Shown: piece after piece, positions 1 to 7,352 of the stretch
Layout of the letters: the number at the start of each line of letters is the position of its first letter
Position numbering within the stretch: position 1 is the stretch's first letter
Assembly (NCBI GenBank): GCA_035547155.1
Contig: DASZVJ010000272.1
Span: 1 to 8,995, forward strand
Direction: 5' to 3'
Length of the DNA stretch: 8,995 nt
DNA from: CAZNMF01 sp035547155
GTDB taxonomy: Bacteria > Acidobacteriota > Vicinamibacteria > Vicinamibacterales > SCN-69-37
The notes under the pieces: model-generated
Seen by the model: only the letters and a program-made list of their open reading frames with translations
Databases searched by the model: none
What the model was told of the DNA's origin: nothing
Translations under genes and position numbers: made by a program

Positions 1-347
1 TTGGCGGCGCACCAGCCGCGCACGGCGTCGTGCGCCGCGCCAAGCCCGCCGTACGGCCCGAAGTGCGTCGTCCACGCGGTCAGGCCTGCGGGTGTGGACG
101 AGATCACGACGTCGCCGCGTTCTGTGAAGGGCCCGAAGAGCTCGACGCCGACTTCGAGACGGATCGATCCGTCCCAGTAGATCGCGACGTGACGTCCGGC
201 CTTCGTCTGCTGTGCGCGAACGGCGTTCCAGACCAACCCGCAGCACTCAGGCACGAGGCGCGAGAGCTCCGACGCTCGCGCGTGCCGTCGAATCACTGCG
301 ACGGGCACGCTCGCCTGCCGATCCGCACGCACGTCGTAGCGCGCCAT
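1..347 (-). CDS. GyrI-like effector-binding-domain protein (3' end beyond window)
   Basis: The minus strand reads from an ATG at 347 with no stop before the window edge, giving about 115 residues of an incomplete protein. The translation begins MARYDVRADRQASVPVAVIR and ends in GPYGGLGAAHDAVRGWCA. The latter matches the GPY-x-GL-xx-AH-xx-(V/L)-xx-W pattern typical of GyrI-like or AraC effector-binding domains. Members of this fold bind small hydrophobic or cationic molecules, either as stand-alone proteins or fused to a helix-turn-helix; no DNA-binding segment is seen here, so a stand-alone cytoplasmic binding protein is likely. GGAG (359-356) lies 8 nt before the ATG, inside the end of the upstream gene. 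That gene's TAG is only 2 nt away, so the two are almost certainly co-transcribed and translationally coupled. The ligand cannot be deduced. The family call is fairly sure; the missing C-terminus prevents a length check. Confidence 0.72.
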   Translation of the reverse strand, partial: MARYDVRADRQASVPVAVIRRHARASELSRLVPECCGLVWNAVRAQQTKAGRHVAIYWDGSIRLEVGVELFGPFTERGDVVISSTPAGLTAWTTHFGPYGGLGAAHDAVRGWCAA

Positions 348-349
348 GG

Positions 350-922
350 CTATCGCTCCATCAGCTTCGCGATCGTCTGTTCGATCCGCCGCGCGCGTGT
401 CTCTGCGCGTTTCGCACCGGAAATCCACTGCAAATACTCGCGTTGATGACTCGGCGGCAGCGCGTCGAACGCCTTGCGCGCACGCGGAGCTCGTGCGAAT
501 GCCGCGAGCAGCTCGGATGAGGGCTTCGGCGTCGCGTGTTTGTCAGTGCGACTGGCGATCGGTCCCTTGACGCCACGATCGTTCAAGTCGACGGCGGCTT
601 TCACCAGCGCGACGAGCGTGCGCCGATCAGGGAGATCGTCAGCGGAGCGCATCCGCTTGAGCTGTGCGATCGCGAGCGCGGCCTGCGGGCTCGTCGCGGC
701 AAGCGGCTGCGACTTCCAGAAGACGAACCGCGCGTGCGCTTTGAAGGCGCCCATGGTGCACAGCGGCCCCTTGTAATCGAAGAACGGGAACTGCCACTTG
801 ATGGTCTCGACGACGGCCGGACAGCCGGCGTGAACGGCGGCACGGATCTGTTTCAGGATGGGCCGCGCGAACGGCTCGGCGTCCGCGATGTATTCGTCGA
901 TCCGTGGATCCTTCGTCGCCAT
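350..922 (-). CDS. YdeI/OmpD-associated (OmdA) family protein with DUF1801 domain
   Basis: This 190-residue protein has two recognisable parts. The N-terminal part (about residues 10-110) is DUF1801/YdhG-like, with conserved stretches such as ETIKWQFPFFDYKGPLCTMG and an FVFWKS strand. The C-terminal part (about 142-190) is the OmdA segment: FARAPRARKAFDALPPSHQR, then EYLQWI, an AK-x-x-ET-x-x-RR-I motif and a terminal KLMER. E. coli YdeI of this family has been linked to resistance to antimicrobial peptides and bacteriocins, but the biochemistry is unknown and I do not transfer that role. The protein looks cytoplasmic, with no signal peptide or membrane segment. It is first in a minus-strand unit with the GyrI-like gene and divergent from bcp across 60 bp. 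No SD precedes the ATG; TAGAAT lies 9 nt upstream, suggesting a nearly leaderless transcript. Length and domain order are normal for the family. Confidence 0.85.
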   Translation of the reverse strand: MATKDPRIDEYIADAEPFARPILKQIRAAVHAGCPAVVETIKWQFPFFDYKGPLCTMGAFKAHARFVFWKSQPLAATSPQAALAIAQLKRMRSADDLPDRRTLVALVKAAVDLNDRGVKGPIASRTDKHATPKPSSELLAAFARAPRARKAFDALPPSHQREYLQWISGAKRAETRARRIEQTIAKLMER

Positions 923-931
923 GGCCCGCTG

Positions 932-937
932 ATTCTA
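932..937 (-). promoter_or_regulatory. candidate -10 element of the YdeI-family gene
   Basis: TAGAAT read on the minus strand differs from TATAAT at one position and ends 9 nt before the ATG at 922. No convincing -35 hexamer is visible at 16-18 nt. If used, the 5' leader would be only about 2-3 nt, which fits the absence of an SD. This is a motif match only. Confidence 0.35.
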
Positions 938-956
938 CGGCCAGTCGGACTCCAGC

Positions 957-962
957 TACACT
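957..962 (+). promoter_or_regulatory. candidate -10 element of bcp
   Basis: TACACT on the plus strand would start transcription near 969, leaving a short leader of about 14 nt that carries the GGAG ribosome site at 971-974. The same CTACACT heptamer precedes the sigma gene (5128-5134). No good -35 box is seen, so this is weak evidence. Confidence 0.3.
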
Positions 963-982
963 GAGGCTTTGGAGAATCCACC

Positions 983-1447
983 ATGCCCTTGATCGATCCA
1001 GGCAAGAAAGCGCCGGCGTTTTCCCTGAAGGACCAGAACGGCAAGACGCATTCGCTCGCGGACTACGCGGGCACGTCCGTCATCCTCTACTTCTACCCGA
1101 AGGACGATACGCCTGGCTGCACGACGGAGACGTGCGCGTTTCGCGACAATCTCCCGAAGTTCACGACGAACAAGGCCGTCGTTCTCGGCGCGAGCATCCT
1201 CGACGAAGCGAGCAAAGCGAAGTTCGCGGAGAAGTACTCCGTCAATTTTCCCCTCCTCGCGGACGCCGATCACACGGTCGCCGAGAAGTACGGCGTGTGG
1301 CAGGAGAAGTCGAACTACGGCAAGAAGTACATGGGCATCGTCCGCACGACGTACTTGATCGGTCCGGATGGCGTCGTGAAACGGCGCTGGGACAACGTGA
1401 AGGTCGACGGGCACGCGGAAGAAGTGCTCGGCGGACTGACGGCTTAG
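983..1447 (+). CDS. bcp: Thioredoxin-dependent peroxiredoxin, Bcp/PrxQ type
   Basis: The 154-residue protein is a full-length PrxQ/Bcp-type peroxiredoxin, which reduces hydrogen peroxide and organic hydroperoxides in the cytoplasm with thioredoxin as reductant. The N-terminus PGKKAPAFSLKDQNGK is the usual opening beta-hairpin of the family. It is followed by VILYFYPKDDTPGCTTETCA, with the peroxidatic cysteine at residue 46 and the resolving cysteine five residues later at 51, the atypical 2-Cys arrangement of PrxQ. The catalytic Thr-Pro pair (43-44) and Arg54 also fit the fold. The rest (DADHTVAEKYGVW, then YMGIVRTTYLIGPDGVV) matches the thioredoxin-fold core. GGAG at 971-974 sits 8 nt before the ATG. 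The gene is divergent from the YdeI-family unit and convergent with the PEGA gene, with a strong hairpin just after it. It appears monocistronic. Confidence 0.96.
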   Translation: MPLIDPGKKAPAFSLKDQNGKTHSLADYAGTSVILYFYPKDDTPGCTTETCAFRDNLPKFTTNKAVVLGASILDEASKAKFAEKYSVNFPLLADADHTVAEKYGVWQEKSNYGKKYMGIVRTTYLIGPDGVVKRRWDNVKVDGHAEEVLGGLTA

Positions 1448-1467
1448 GGCCGACGGCTACGAGAGAT

Positions 1468-1509
1468 GAAGGCTCGGGGCTTGGGACTTCCCCCAAGCCC
1501 CGAGCCTTC
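1468..1509. terminator. Perfect 18-bp stem-loop between convergent genes (putative bidirectional terminator or palindromic repeat)
   Basis: Arms 1468-1485 and 1492-1509 are exact reverse complements (GAAGGCTCGGGGCTTGGG and its complement) around a 6-nt loop, ACTTCC. The element fills the 63-bp gap between the bcp stop (1447) and the PEGA-gene stop (1511), so it would stop transcription from both sides. There is no U-tract on either strand, unlike a textbook intrinsic terminator. It could instead be a dispersed palindromic repeat or an RNA-stability structure. Confidence 0.7.
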
Positions 1510-1510
1510 C

Positions 1511-2347
1511 CTACCGCCCGTCCCCCTGCGGCAACGCGACGTTCAGCGTCATCGTCGCGTTCGGGCGAATGAGCACGTCTTCGGAGTACGGCGCGAAGCC
1601 GTCCTTATGCACGTCGACGTGGTGACGTCCCTCTGACAACTCGATCCTGACGCGATCCTGATCGGCCGGCGCAGTCCACGGCTGGCCGTCGATGAGGATC
1701 TCCGCGTCGGCCGGCTGCACACGGAGCGACAACGTGCCGAAGCGCGCGCTCCGCTCACGCCGTGGCCCATCCTGCGGCGGTGGCATCGGGCGCCGTGGGC
1801 CCTGACGGATCGCTGGCGGGCCATCGCCGCCGGGCTCTTCGGCTTGCGGCTGTTCGCTCGCAGGCGGAGGCGCGTCCGACACTTCACCGGGCGCGAGCGG
1901 CTGCAGCGCGAGATGGATCTTCTGATCGGAGCCCGGCGCCGCATACACGTTCTGGACGACCGTGCGATATCCCTGCAGGTAGATGGCGATCTGATGTCCA
2001 CCGGGCCGCACGCGCAAACGCTGGAAGACGCCGTCGAAGTCGTCGACCGTGCCCGCGGCGTAACCGTCGACGAACACCTGTGCGTCTCGTGGCGTCACCT
2101 GCAGGCGAATCGATCCCGTCGTGTCGTACACGTAGCCGTACGGCGGATATGGATAGCCCCACTGGAACCACGGGTCGTAGTACCAGTACGGCAAGTACCG
2201 ATGACCTGCAATGACGACGACGGATGTGCGGACGACAGGGCCACGGCCGCGACGGCCTTGCGCATCGGCTGGGCGTGGAAGCAAGAACAGCAAGGAGATG
2301 ACCGCCGGCAGCAGCAGCCATGAGCGATATCGACCGATGACAGACAC
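1511..2347 (-). CDS. Secreted protein with two PEGA domains
   Basis: The protein has 278 residues from the chosen start. A signal peptide is clear: positive GRYR, a hydrophobic core WLLLPAVISLLFLLP, then a likely cleavage after ADA (residue 29). Next comes a very aromatic stretch (about 51-74, 13 aromatic residues of 24). The first PEGA domain (about 79-150) contains SIRLQVTPRDAQVFVDG and RPGGHQIAIYLQGY. A Pro/Glu/Arg-rich linker (about 155-202) leads to a second PEGA domain (about 203-275, with LSLRVQPADAEILIDGQPW and SEGRHHVDVHKDGF). PEGA domains are small beta-sandwich modules of surface or periplasmic proteins with no catalytic role known. I chose GTG at 2347 because GGGAG (2360-2356) lies 8 nt upstream; the in-frame GTG at 2356 overlaps that SD. 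The gene is convergent with bcp. Its exact role is unknown. Confidence 0.85.
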   Translation of the reverse strand: MSVIGRYRSWLLLPAVISLLFLLPRPADAQGRRGRGPVVRTSVVVIAGHRYLPYWYYDPWFQWGYPYPPYGYVYDTTGSIRLQVTPRDAQVFVDGYAAGTVDDFDGVFQRLRVRPGGHQIAIYLQGYRTVVQNVYAAPGSDQKIHLALQPLAPGEVSDAPPPASEQPQAEEPGGDGPPAIRQGPRRPMPPPQDGPRRERSARFGTLSLRVQPADAEILIDGQPWTAPADQDRVRIELSEGRHHVDVHKDGFAPYSEDVLIRPNATMTLNVALPQGDGR

Positions 2348-2477
2348 GTGAGTCACTCCCGGCAGGCGCGATGGTCGTCAGTGCAATGCGGGTGCCAGCC
2401 GCGCATCGCGCATGATTAACGACAGGCGTGAAGGCCCGGCAGGACGACGACCGGACGAGAGGACAGCGCAGTGGCGG
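2348..2477. other. Intergenic region between the FkbM methyltransferase and PEGA genes
   Basis: These 130 bases separate two minus-strand genes. They contain the PEGA-gene ribosome site and a short AT-richer patch around 2411-2420 (CATGATTAAC), the only place that looks promoter-like. No clear -35/-10 pair and no convincing terminator hairpin for the methyltransferase gene could be seen by eye. Confidence 0.4.
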
Positions 2478-3293
2478 CTAGTCTTTCGGCACGCAGAAGA
2501 TGTCGAAATGGGGCCAGCGCAGCAGATCGCCGGCCGAGAGCTGCTGGCCGCGATAGTCGGTCTCGCCGATCAGCCGGAGGATCTGATAGCCCTTGCTGGC
2601 GAGGAAGACGAACAGCCGCTCGCGCTGCAGCAGTCCCGTGAACTTGAACACCTCGGCGCGAATGAACGGCCGGACGCGATCGATGAGGCTCGCGATCGAC
2701 TCGAGGACGACGAGGTCGTAGCCTTCGGCGTCGATCTTGACGTAGCGGATGCGCGGCACGAGCGCCGGAAAGTGATCCTCGAGATAGCGCTCGAGGTTCT
2801 CGCCGCGAACGGTCAACGTGAACGCGTGGCCGTGCCGCCAGCGGCTGACGCCCTCGTGGCGGCCGCCATTGCAGAAGCCCGAATCCGAGTACTCGAACTC
2901 GATCGGACCTGTCTCTCGAGTCGCCGCGAAGTTGAGCGGCACGATCGTCGCTTTCTCGGGGTTCAGCGCGGCGTTCCGTTCGAGCACTGGAAAGACGTAC
3001 GGGTTCGGCTCGAGCGCAAGCACACATCCGGACGGCCCGGACGCGAGCGCGATCGGCAGCGTAGAGTCGCCGGTATGCGCGCCGATGTCGATCGCCACGT
3101 CGCCGGGCCTGATGAACCGGCGCAGCTCGTCGACCTCCTCCTGGCGGACGATCTTCGGGCGCTCGCCGGGATGTTGCCATTGCGCGTACGAGACGCGCCC
3201 GTCACGCGGCAGGTCGAACGTGCGGACTTCGGTGCCGTACGTGCGGGCCGCCGGACGCCAGCCGAGCAGGTGTGCGAGGTCGCGGATCTTCAT
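2478..3293 (-). CDS. FkbM family SAM-dependent methyltransferase
   Basis: This 271-residue cytoplasmic protein has the class I methyltransferase fold of the FkbM family. Motif I is VAIDIGAHTGDST (66-78, SAM-binding glycine loop), motif II is the acidic LALEPNP (92-98), and the family hallmark YVKIDAEGYD (184-193) follows. FkbM enzymes commonly methylate hydroxyl groups of natural products, sugars or lipids; the substrate here is unknown, and no glycosyltransferase or polyketide genes are nearby. I use ATG at 3293 (MKIRDLAHLLGW); an in-frame ATG at 3335 would add 14 residues (MLACPGRATYRAAS), run almost to the glnS start and leave little promoter space. Neither start has a strong SD. The reading frame stays open for about 490 codons upstream across glnS, but that part is antisense noise. 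The gene is divergent from glnS and stands alone. Confidence 0.88.
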   Translation of the reverse strand: MKIRDLAHLLGWRPAARTYGTEVRTFDLPRDGRVSYAQWQHPGERPKIVRQEEVDELRRFIRPGDVAIDIGAHTGDSTLPIALASGPSGCVLALEPNPYVFPVLERNAALNPEKATIVPLNFAATRETGPIEFEYSDSGFCNGGRHEGVSRWRHGHAFTLTVRGENLERYLEDHFPALVPRIRYVKIDAEGYDLVVLESIASLIDRVRPFIRAEVFKFTGLLQRERLFVFLASKGYQILRLIGETDYRGQQLSAGDLLRWPHFDIFCVPKD

Positions 3294-3329
3294 CGACGCC
3301 GCCCGGTAGGTCGCACGGCCCGGACAGGC

Positions 3330-3339
3330 TAACATATTG
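3330..3339. promoter_or_regulatory. AT-rich core of the divergent FkbM/glnS promoter region
   Basis: TAACATATTG is the only AT-rich patch in the 51 bp between the divergent FkbM (3293) and glnS (3345) start codons. On the plus strand TAACAT (3330-3335) ends 9 nt before the glnS ATG; on the minus strand TATGTT (3335-3330) could serve the methyltransferase. No -35 box is obvious. The GAGG at 3339-3342 is only 2 nt from the glnS ATG, too close for an effective SD. Confidence 0.35.
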
Positions 3340-3344
3340 AGGCT

Positions 3345-5036
<1,692 letters not shown>

Positions 5037-5056
5037 CTTCGGCCTGCCGGGCGCCT

Positions 5057-5076
5057 CGCAGGGCTGGAGTCCTGCG
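5057..5076. repeat. Short REP-like palindrome after glnS (possible terminator)
   Basis: CGCAGG (5057-5062) and CCTGCG (5071-5076) pair around an 8-nt loop, followed directly by GCTACG. Palindromes of this CGCAGGGCT...CCTGCGGCTACG type are, to my recollection, scattered through intergenic DNA of Acidobacteria and relatives. It may act as a weak terminator for glnS; no U-tract follows. Confidence 0.45.
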
Positions 5077-5090
5077 GCTACGATCTACGC

Positions 5091-5134
5091 GAAAACGTTT
5101 AGACAAATCATTCGCGTCCACGTGTCTCTACACT
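5091..5134 (+). promoter_or_regulatory. Candidate promoter of the ECF sigma operon
   Basis: This patch is distinctly AT-richer than its surroundings. TACACT (5129-5134) ends 7 nt before the sigma ATG, which would place the transcription start at or next to the A of ATG. A TTGACA-like TAGACA lies at 5100-5105, but the 23-nt spacing is too long for a classical pair. An alternative is an ECF-type promoter (GAAAAC at 5091, CGTC at 5115), which would allow self-activation. The 8-bp palindrome AAACGTTT (5093-5100) could be an operator half. None is decisive. Confidence 0.4.
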
Positions 5135-5141
5135 AGCGACG

Positions 5142-5630
5142 ATGGGGACCGAGCCGGCCGACGACCGGCTGGCCGAGCTCGGCCGGCTCTACGACCGGCT
5201 GTCCGGGTCGCTGTTCAGGTACGCGGCCATGATGCTCGCCGATCGCAGCGAAGCCGAGGATGTCGTGCAGCGGGTCTTCGTGCGGATGCTCGACAAGGAC
5301 ATTCGTGACATCGAGGCCGTCGATGGCTATGCGCGACGCGCTGTCCGGAACGAGTGCCTCAACGTGCTCAGCCGCTCGCGCGAGCGAGTCGTCGTCGATC
5401 CGGCATGGTTCCTCGAGAGCGCGCCCGGCGCCGACGCGCAGCCGGAAGACCGCCTGGCCGTCGAGCAGGCGCTGCGCGATCTTCCAGCCGATCAGCGGGA
5501 AGTCCTGCACCTGAAGATCTACGAAGGCTGGACGTTCGCCGAGATCGCTGCGCTTTCCGGCGAGTCCACCAACACCGTCGCGAGCCGATATCGCTACGGT
5601 CTCTCGAAGCTGCGCGCGCGCTTGGGCTGA
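5142..5630 (+). CDS. RNA polymerase ECF-type (sigma-70 family) sigma factor
   Basis: The 162-residue protein has the two-domain architecture of group IV (ECF) sigma factors. Region 2 spans about 14-80, with LYDRLSGSLFRYAAMMLADR and the region 2.2 core SEAEDVVQRVFVRML. A short linker follows, and region 4 runs from about 106 to 160: ALRDLPADQREVLHLKIYEG, then the helix-turn-helix WTFAEIAALSGESTNTVASR and the recognition-helix tail YRYGLSKLRARL. Such proteins direct RNA polymerase to a small regulon, usually in response to an envelope or extracellular signal. Region 3 is absent, as expected, and there is no extra C-terminal domain. The start lacks an SD and is probably leaderless. The downstream gene begins 1 nt after the TGA, so a co-expressed membrane partner is likely. 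ECF subgroup and regulon cannot be read from sequence alone. Confidence 0.93.
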   Translation: MGTEPADDRLAELGRLYDRLSGSLFRYAAMMLADRSEAEDVVQRVFVRMLDKDIRDIEAVDGYARRAVRNECLNVLSRSRERVVVDPAWFLESAPGADAQPEDRLAVEQALRDLPADQREVLHLKIYEGWTFAEIAALSGESTNTVASRYRYGLSKLRARLG

Positions 5631-5631
5631 T

Positions 5632-6012
5632 ATGGACGAACGAGACGAAGAGCTCGAGAAACGGCTGCGGCAGTTCAGGCCAGCGGCCCCATCGACGGCG
5701 CTGCGCGAGCGCGTGCTCGCAGCGGCAGCCCGCAGACCGAGCCGGCGCGTACGCGCCGCTTGGTGGTCCATCGCGGCGGCAATGGCGATCATCACGGCAC
5801 TGCACTGGCAGACCGCTCGACTGTATCGCGGCATGGCGGCGCCAGATCTCGAGGCCTCGCAAGAGCGGCGCACCAGAGAGATCGAGGAGATCGCGGAGGC
5901 GTGGGGCGGAACAGCGACGGCGCGAGCGGCGGCGGAGGCCGCGTGGATGAAATTCGACGCGACGCGTCGGCGCGCGGACACGTCGTCGTCAGCGGAGCAA
6001 AGCCAACCATGA
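5632..6012 (+). CDS. Small single-pass membrane protein, putative anti-sigma-like partner
   Basis: This 126-residue protein starts 1 nt after the sigma stop and ends in an ATGA overlap with the next gene. Residues 1-40 are charged and presumably cytoplasmic, including LRQFRPAAPSTALRERVLAA, a pattern I associate with short sigma-linked membrane proteins of acidobacteria and planctomycetes. One hydrophobic segment follows (about 44-59, WWSIAAAMAIITALHW), preceded by an Arg-rich stop that favours N-in topology. The outer part (about 60-126) is rich in Ala, Glu and Arg and may be helical. The Cys/His zinc motif of ZAS anti-sigma factors is absent; the protein contains no cysteine. The position makes a sigma-sequestering or sensory role the simplest idea, but this is inference from context, not homology. 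No SD is evident, so translation probably depends on coupling to the sigma gene. Confidence 0.75.
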   Translation: MDERDEELEKRLRQFRPAAPSTALRERVLAAAARRPSRRVRAAWWSIAAAMAIITALHWQTARLYRGMAAPDLEASQERRTREIEEIAEAWGGTATARAAAEAAWMKFDATRRRADTSSSAEQSQP

Positions 6013-7337
6013 CATCCGACGCAGTCCCGCGGCGACGCCCTCGAACCTGGCTGCTCGTCGTCGGCGCAGTCGTTGCGCTCATCGGCGTCCATGCCCTTTG
6101 GGACTACTTAGAAGCGCGCCGCATCATGTCGGCCATTGCGGCTGTCGCACGCGCGGGCGGATCGATCAATCTGGATCGGATTGAACCTCATCTCCTGCCA
6201 GGGGCCTACGAGACAGCGGGACCGTACTATGTCGCTGCGGCCACGCTGGCCGCCGCAGGCCGGCCGCTACCCCTCATCGCTGTCGCAAAGACGCCAACGT
6301 TCTCTGGTGTCAGAGGTCCACATGAGATCCAGGCGTGGTACACCACGCGTGACATTCCATCGGCCACACTCGAACAGACGCGCCTCGAGCTGGAGCGGAG
6401 GGCGGATGCGCTTCACGTGCTCGATATGGCCAGCGCAAGACCCTTCGAGGGATTCAGCAGCGAGCTGCCTTACTGGCAGGTCTACGCATTCGAGGGGTTG
6501 CATCGATTGTGCGGGGTCCGCACGGCCTACGCGGCGGCGACTGGCGATCGAGAGCTGGCGATCCGCTCCTTGCGGGCCGAGTTGGGGCTCTTCAGCATCG
6601 ATATCGGATTGACCAACGCGTGGCCGTCGCGAAGATTGTTGCTATCGACGATCGAGCTGTCGTTGATGCTGAACGACGATGGACTCTCAGTCGGCGATCT
6701 CGAGACGCTCGCTGATGCGTTTGCGCGCATGGACGATGACACCGAGCTCTGGCGATCGCTCGATACGCAGCGGGCGAGCTATATCGCCACCTTCCTGAGA
6801 AATGCCGCGTATGAGCGCGTCCCCTACGGCGTTCCGAAGTTCGTCGTCGGCTTTTCAGAGGCCTCCGTCTTCCTTCGTCCGCTCTCGGCTCATCGTCTGC
6901 AGCGCCGCCTCGATGTCTATGACGAATTGACGGACGCGAGTCGATTGCCGTGGCCTGAGCGCCTGGATCAGTTGCGTGCCGTCGCAATTCGGCGTGGTTG
7001 GCATGACGACGGCGGGCTTCTCGTCACGCGCGGCTGGTCGAACGATCCTTGGGGCTTCATTGCCCAGCCGCTCGATCTCGCGAGCGTCCGTGTGGCCCGC
7101 ACAGCTATTGCGATCGAGCGCTATCGGCGCGCCAATCAGGATGCGCTTCCGGCAACTGTCGACGCGCTAGTGCCCGCGTACCTGCCGTCGATTCCGATCG
7201 ACCCGTATTCAGGCCAACCGATTCACTATGATCATCTTGCGGACGGCTATCAGGTCTACAGCGTGTCGTTCGATCGCAAGGACGATGGTGGAGATCTGAT
7301 GAAGGACCTGCCGGTGATTCGCGTTACGCGACGCTGA
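6009..7337 (+). CDS. Membrane-anchored protein of unknown function with pseudopilin-like C-terminus
   Basis: The 442-residue protein begins at ATG 6009, overlapping the preceding stop by ATGA, with GGAG at 5994-5997. The frame is open further upstream (to 5760), but that part runs through the previous gene. A basic RRRPR stretch precedes one membrane segment (about 14-31, WLLVVGAVVALIGVHALW); the remainder should lie outside the cytoplasm. Residues 35-365 form a mostly helical domain I do not recognise. The C-terminal 77 residues (366-442) resemble the variable end of type II secretion major pseudopilins: AIAIERYRRANQDALPATVD, ALVPAYLPSIPIDPYSGQPI, then DGYQVYSVSFDRKDDGGD. That end carries the Asp-rich loop that binds calcium in GspG-type pilins. 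The pilin prepilin-peptidase motif is absent, so it is not an ordinary pseudopilin. Context links it to envelope signalling through the sigma factor. The gene is certain; the function is not. Confidence 0.8.
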   Translation: MTSDAVPRRRPRTWLLVVGAVVALIGVHALWDYLEARRIMSAIAAVARAGGSINLDRIEPHLLPGAYETAGPYYVAAATLAAAGRPLPLIAVAKTPTFSGVRGPHEIQAWYTTRDIPSATLEQTRLELERRADALHVLDMASARPFEGFSSELPYWQVYAFEGLHRLCGVRTAYAAATGDRELAIRSLRAELGLFSIDIGLTNAWPSRRLLLSTIELSLMLNDDGLSVGDLETLADAFARMDDDTELWRSLDTQRASYIATFLRNAAYERVPYGVPKFVVGFSEASVFLRPLSAHRLQRRLDVYDELTDASRLPWPERLDQLRAVAIRRGWHDDGGLLVTRGWSNDPWGFIAQPLDLASVRVARTAIAIERYRRANQDALPATVDALVPAYLPSIPIDPYSGQPIHYDHLADGYQVYSVSFDRKDDGGDLMKDLPVIRVTRR

Positions 7338-7341
7338 GCGT
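7331..7341. repeat. Short palindrome across a convergent stop codon
   Basis: ACGCTGAGCGT (5-bp arms, one-base centre) spans the TGA of the 442-residue protein gene. Only 15 bp separate this stop from the stop of the convergent channel-like gene, leaving no room for a separate terminator. This may be chance in GC-rich DNA. Confidence 0.25.
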
Positions 7342-7352
7342 ATCGGATCGCG

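Noticed and set aside
2348..2356. GTG at 2356 as the start of the PEGA protein
   Set aside because: It overlaps the GGGAG ribosome site; GTG 2347 has the ideal 8-nt spacing.
2412..3332. 306-codon plus-strand frame antisense to the FkbM methyltransferase
   Set aside because: The methyltransferase motifs are clear on the minus strand; the plus frame has no recognisable family features.
5760..6008. Upstream extension of the 442-residue protein
   Set aside because: The extension overlaps the 126-residue gene in another frame and would bury the membrane segment; ATG 6009 has a GGAG upstream and the typical ATGA overlap.
5133..6092. 319-codon minus-strand frame antisense to the sigma and small membrane protein genes
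   Set aside because: Low-complexity Ser/Arg/Ala composition and no motif; it conflicts with a well-supported, overlapping-stop operon on the plus strand.
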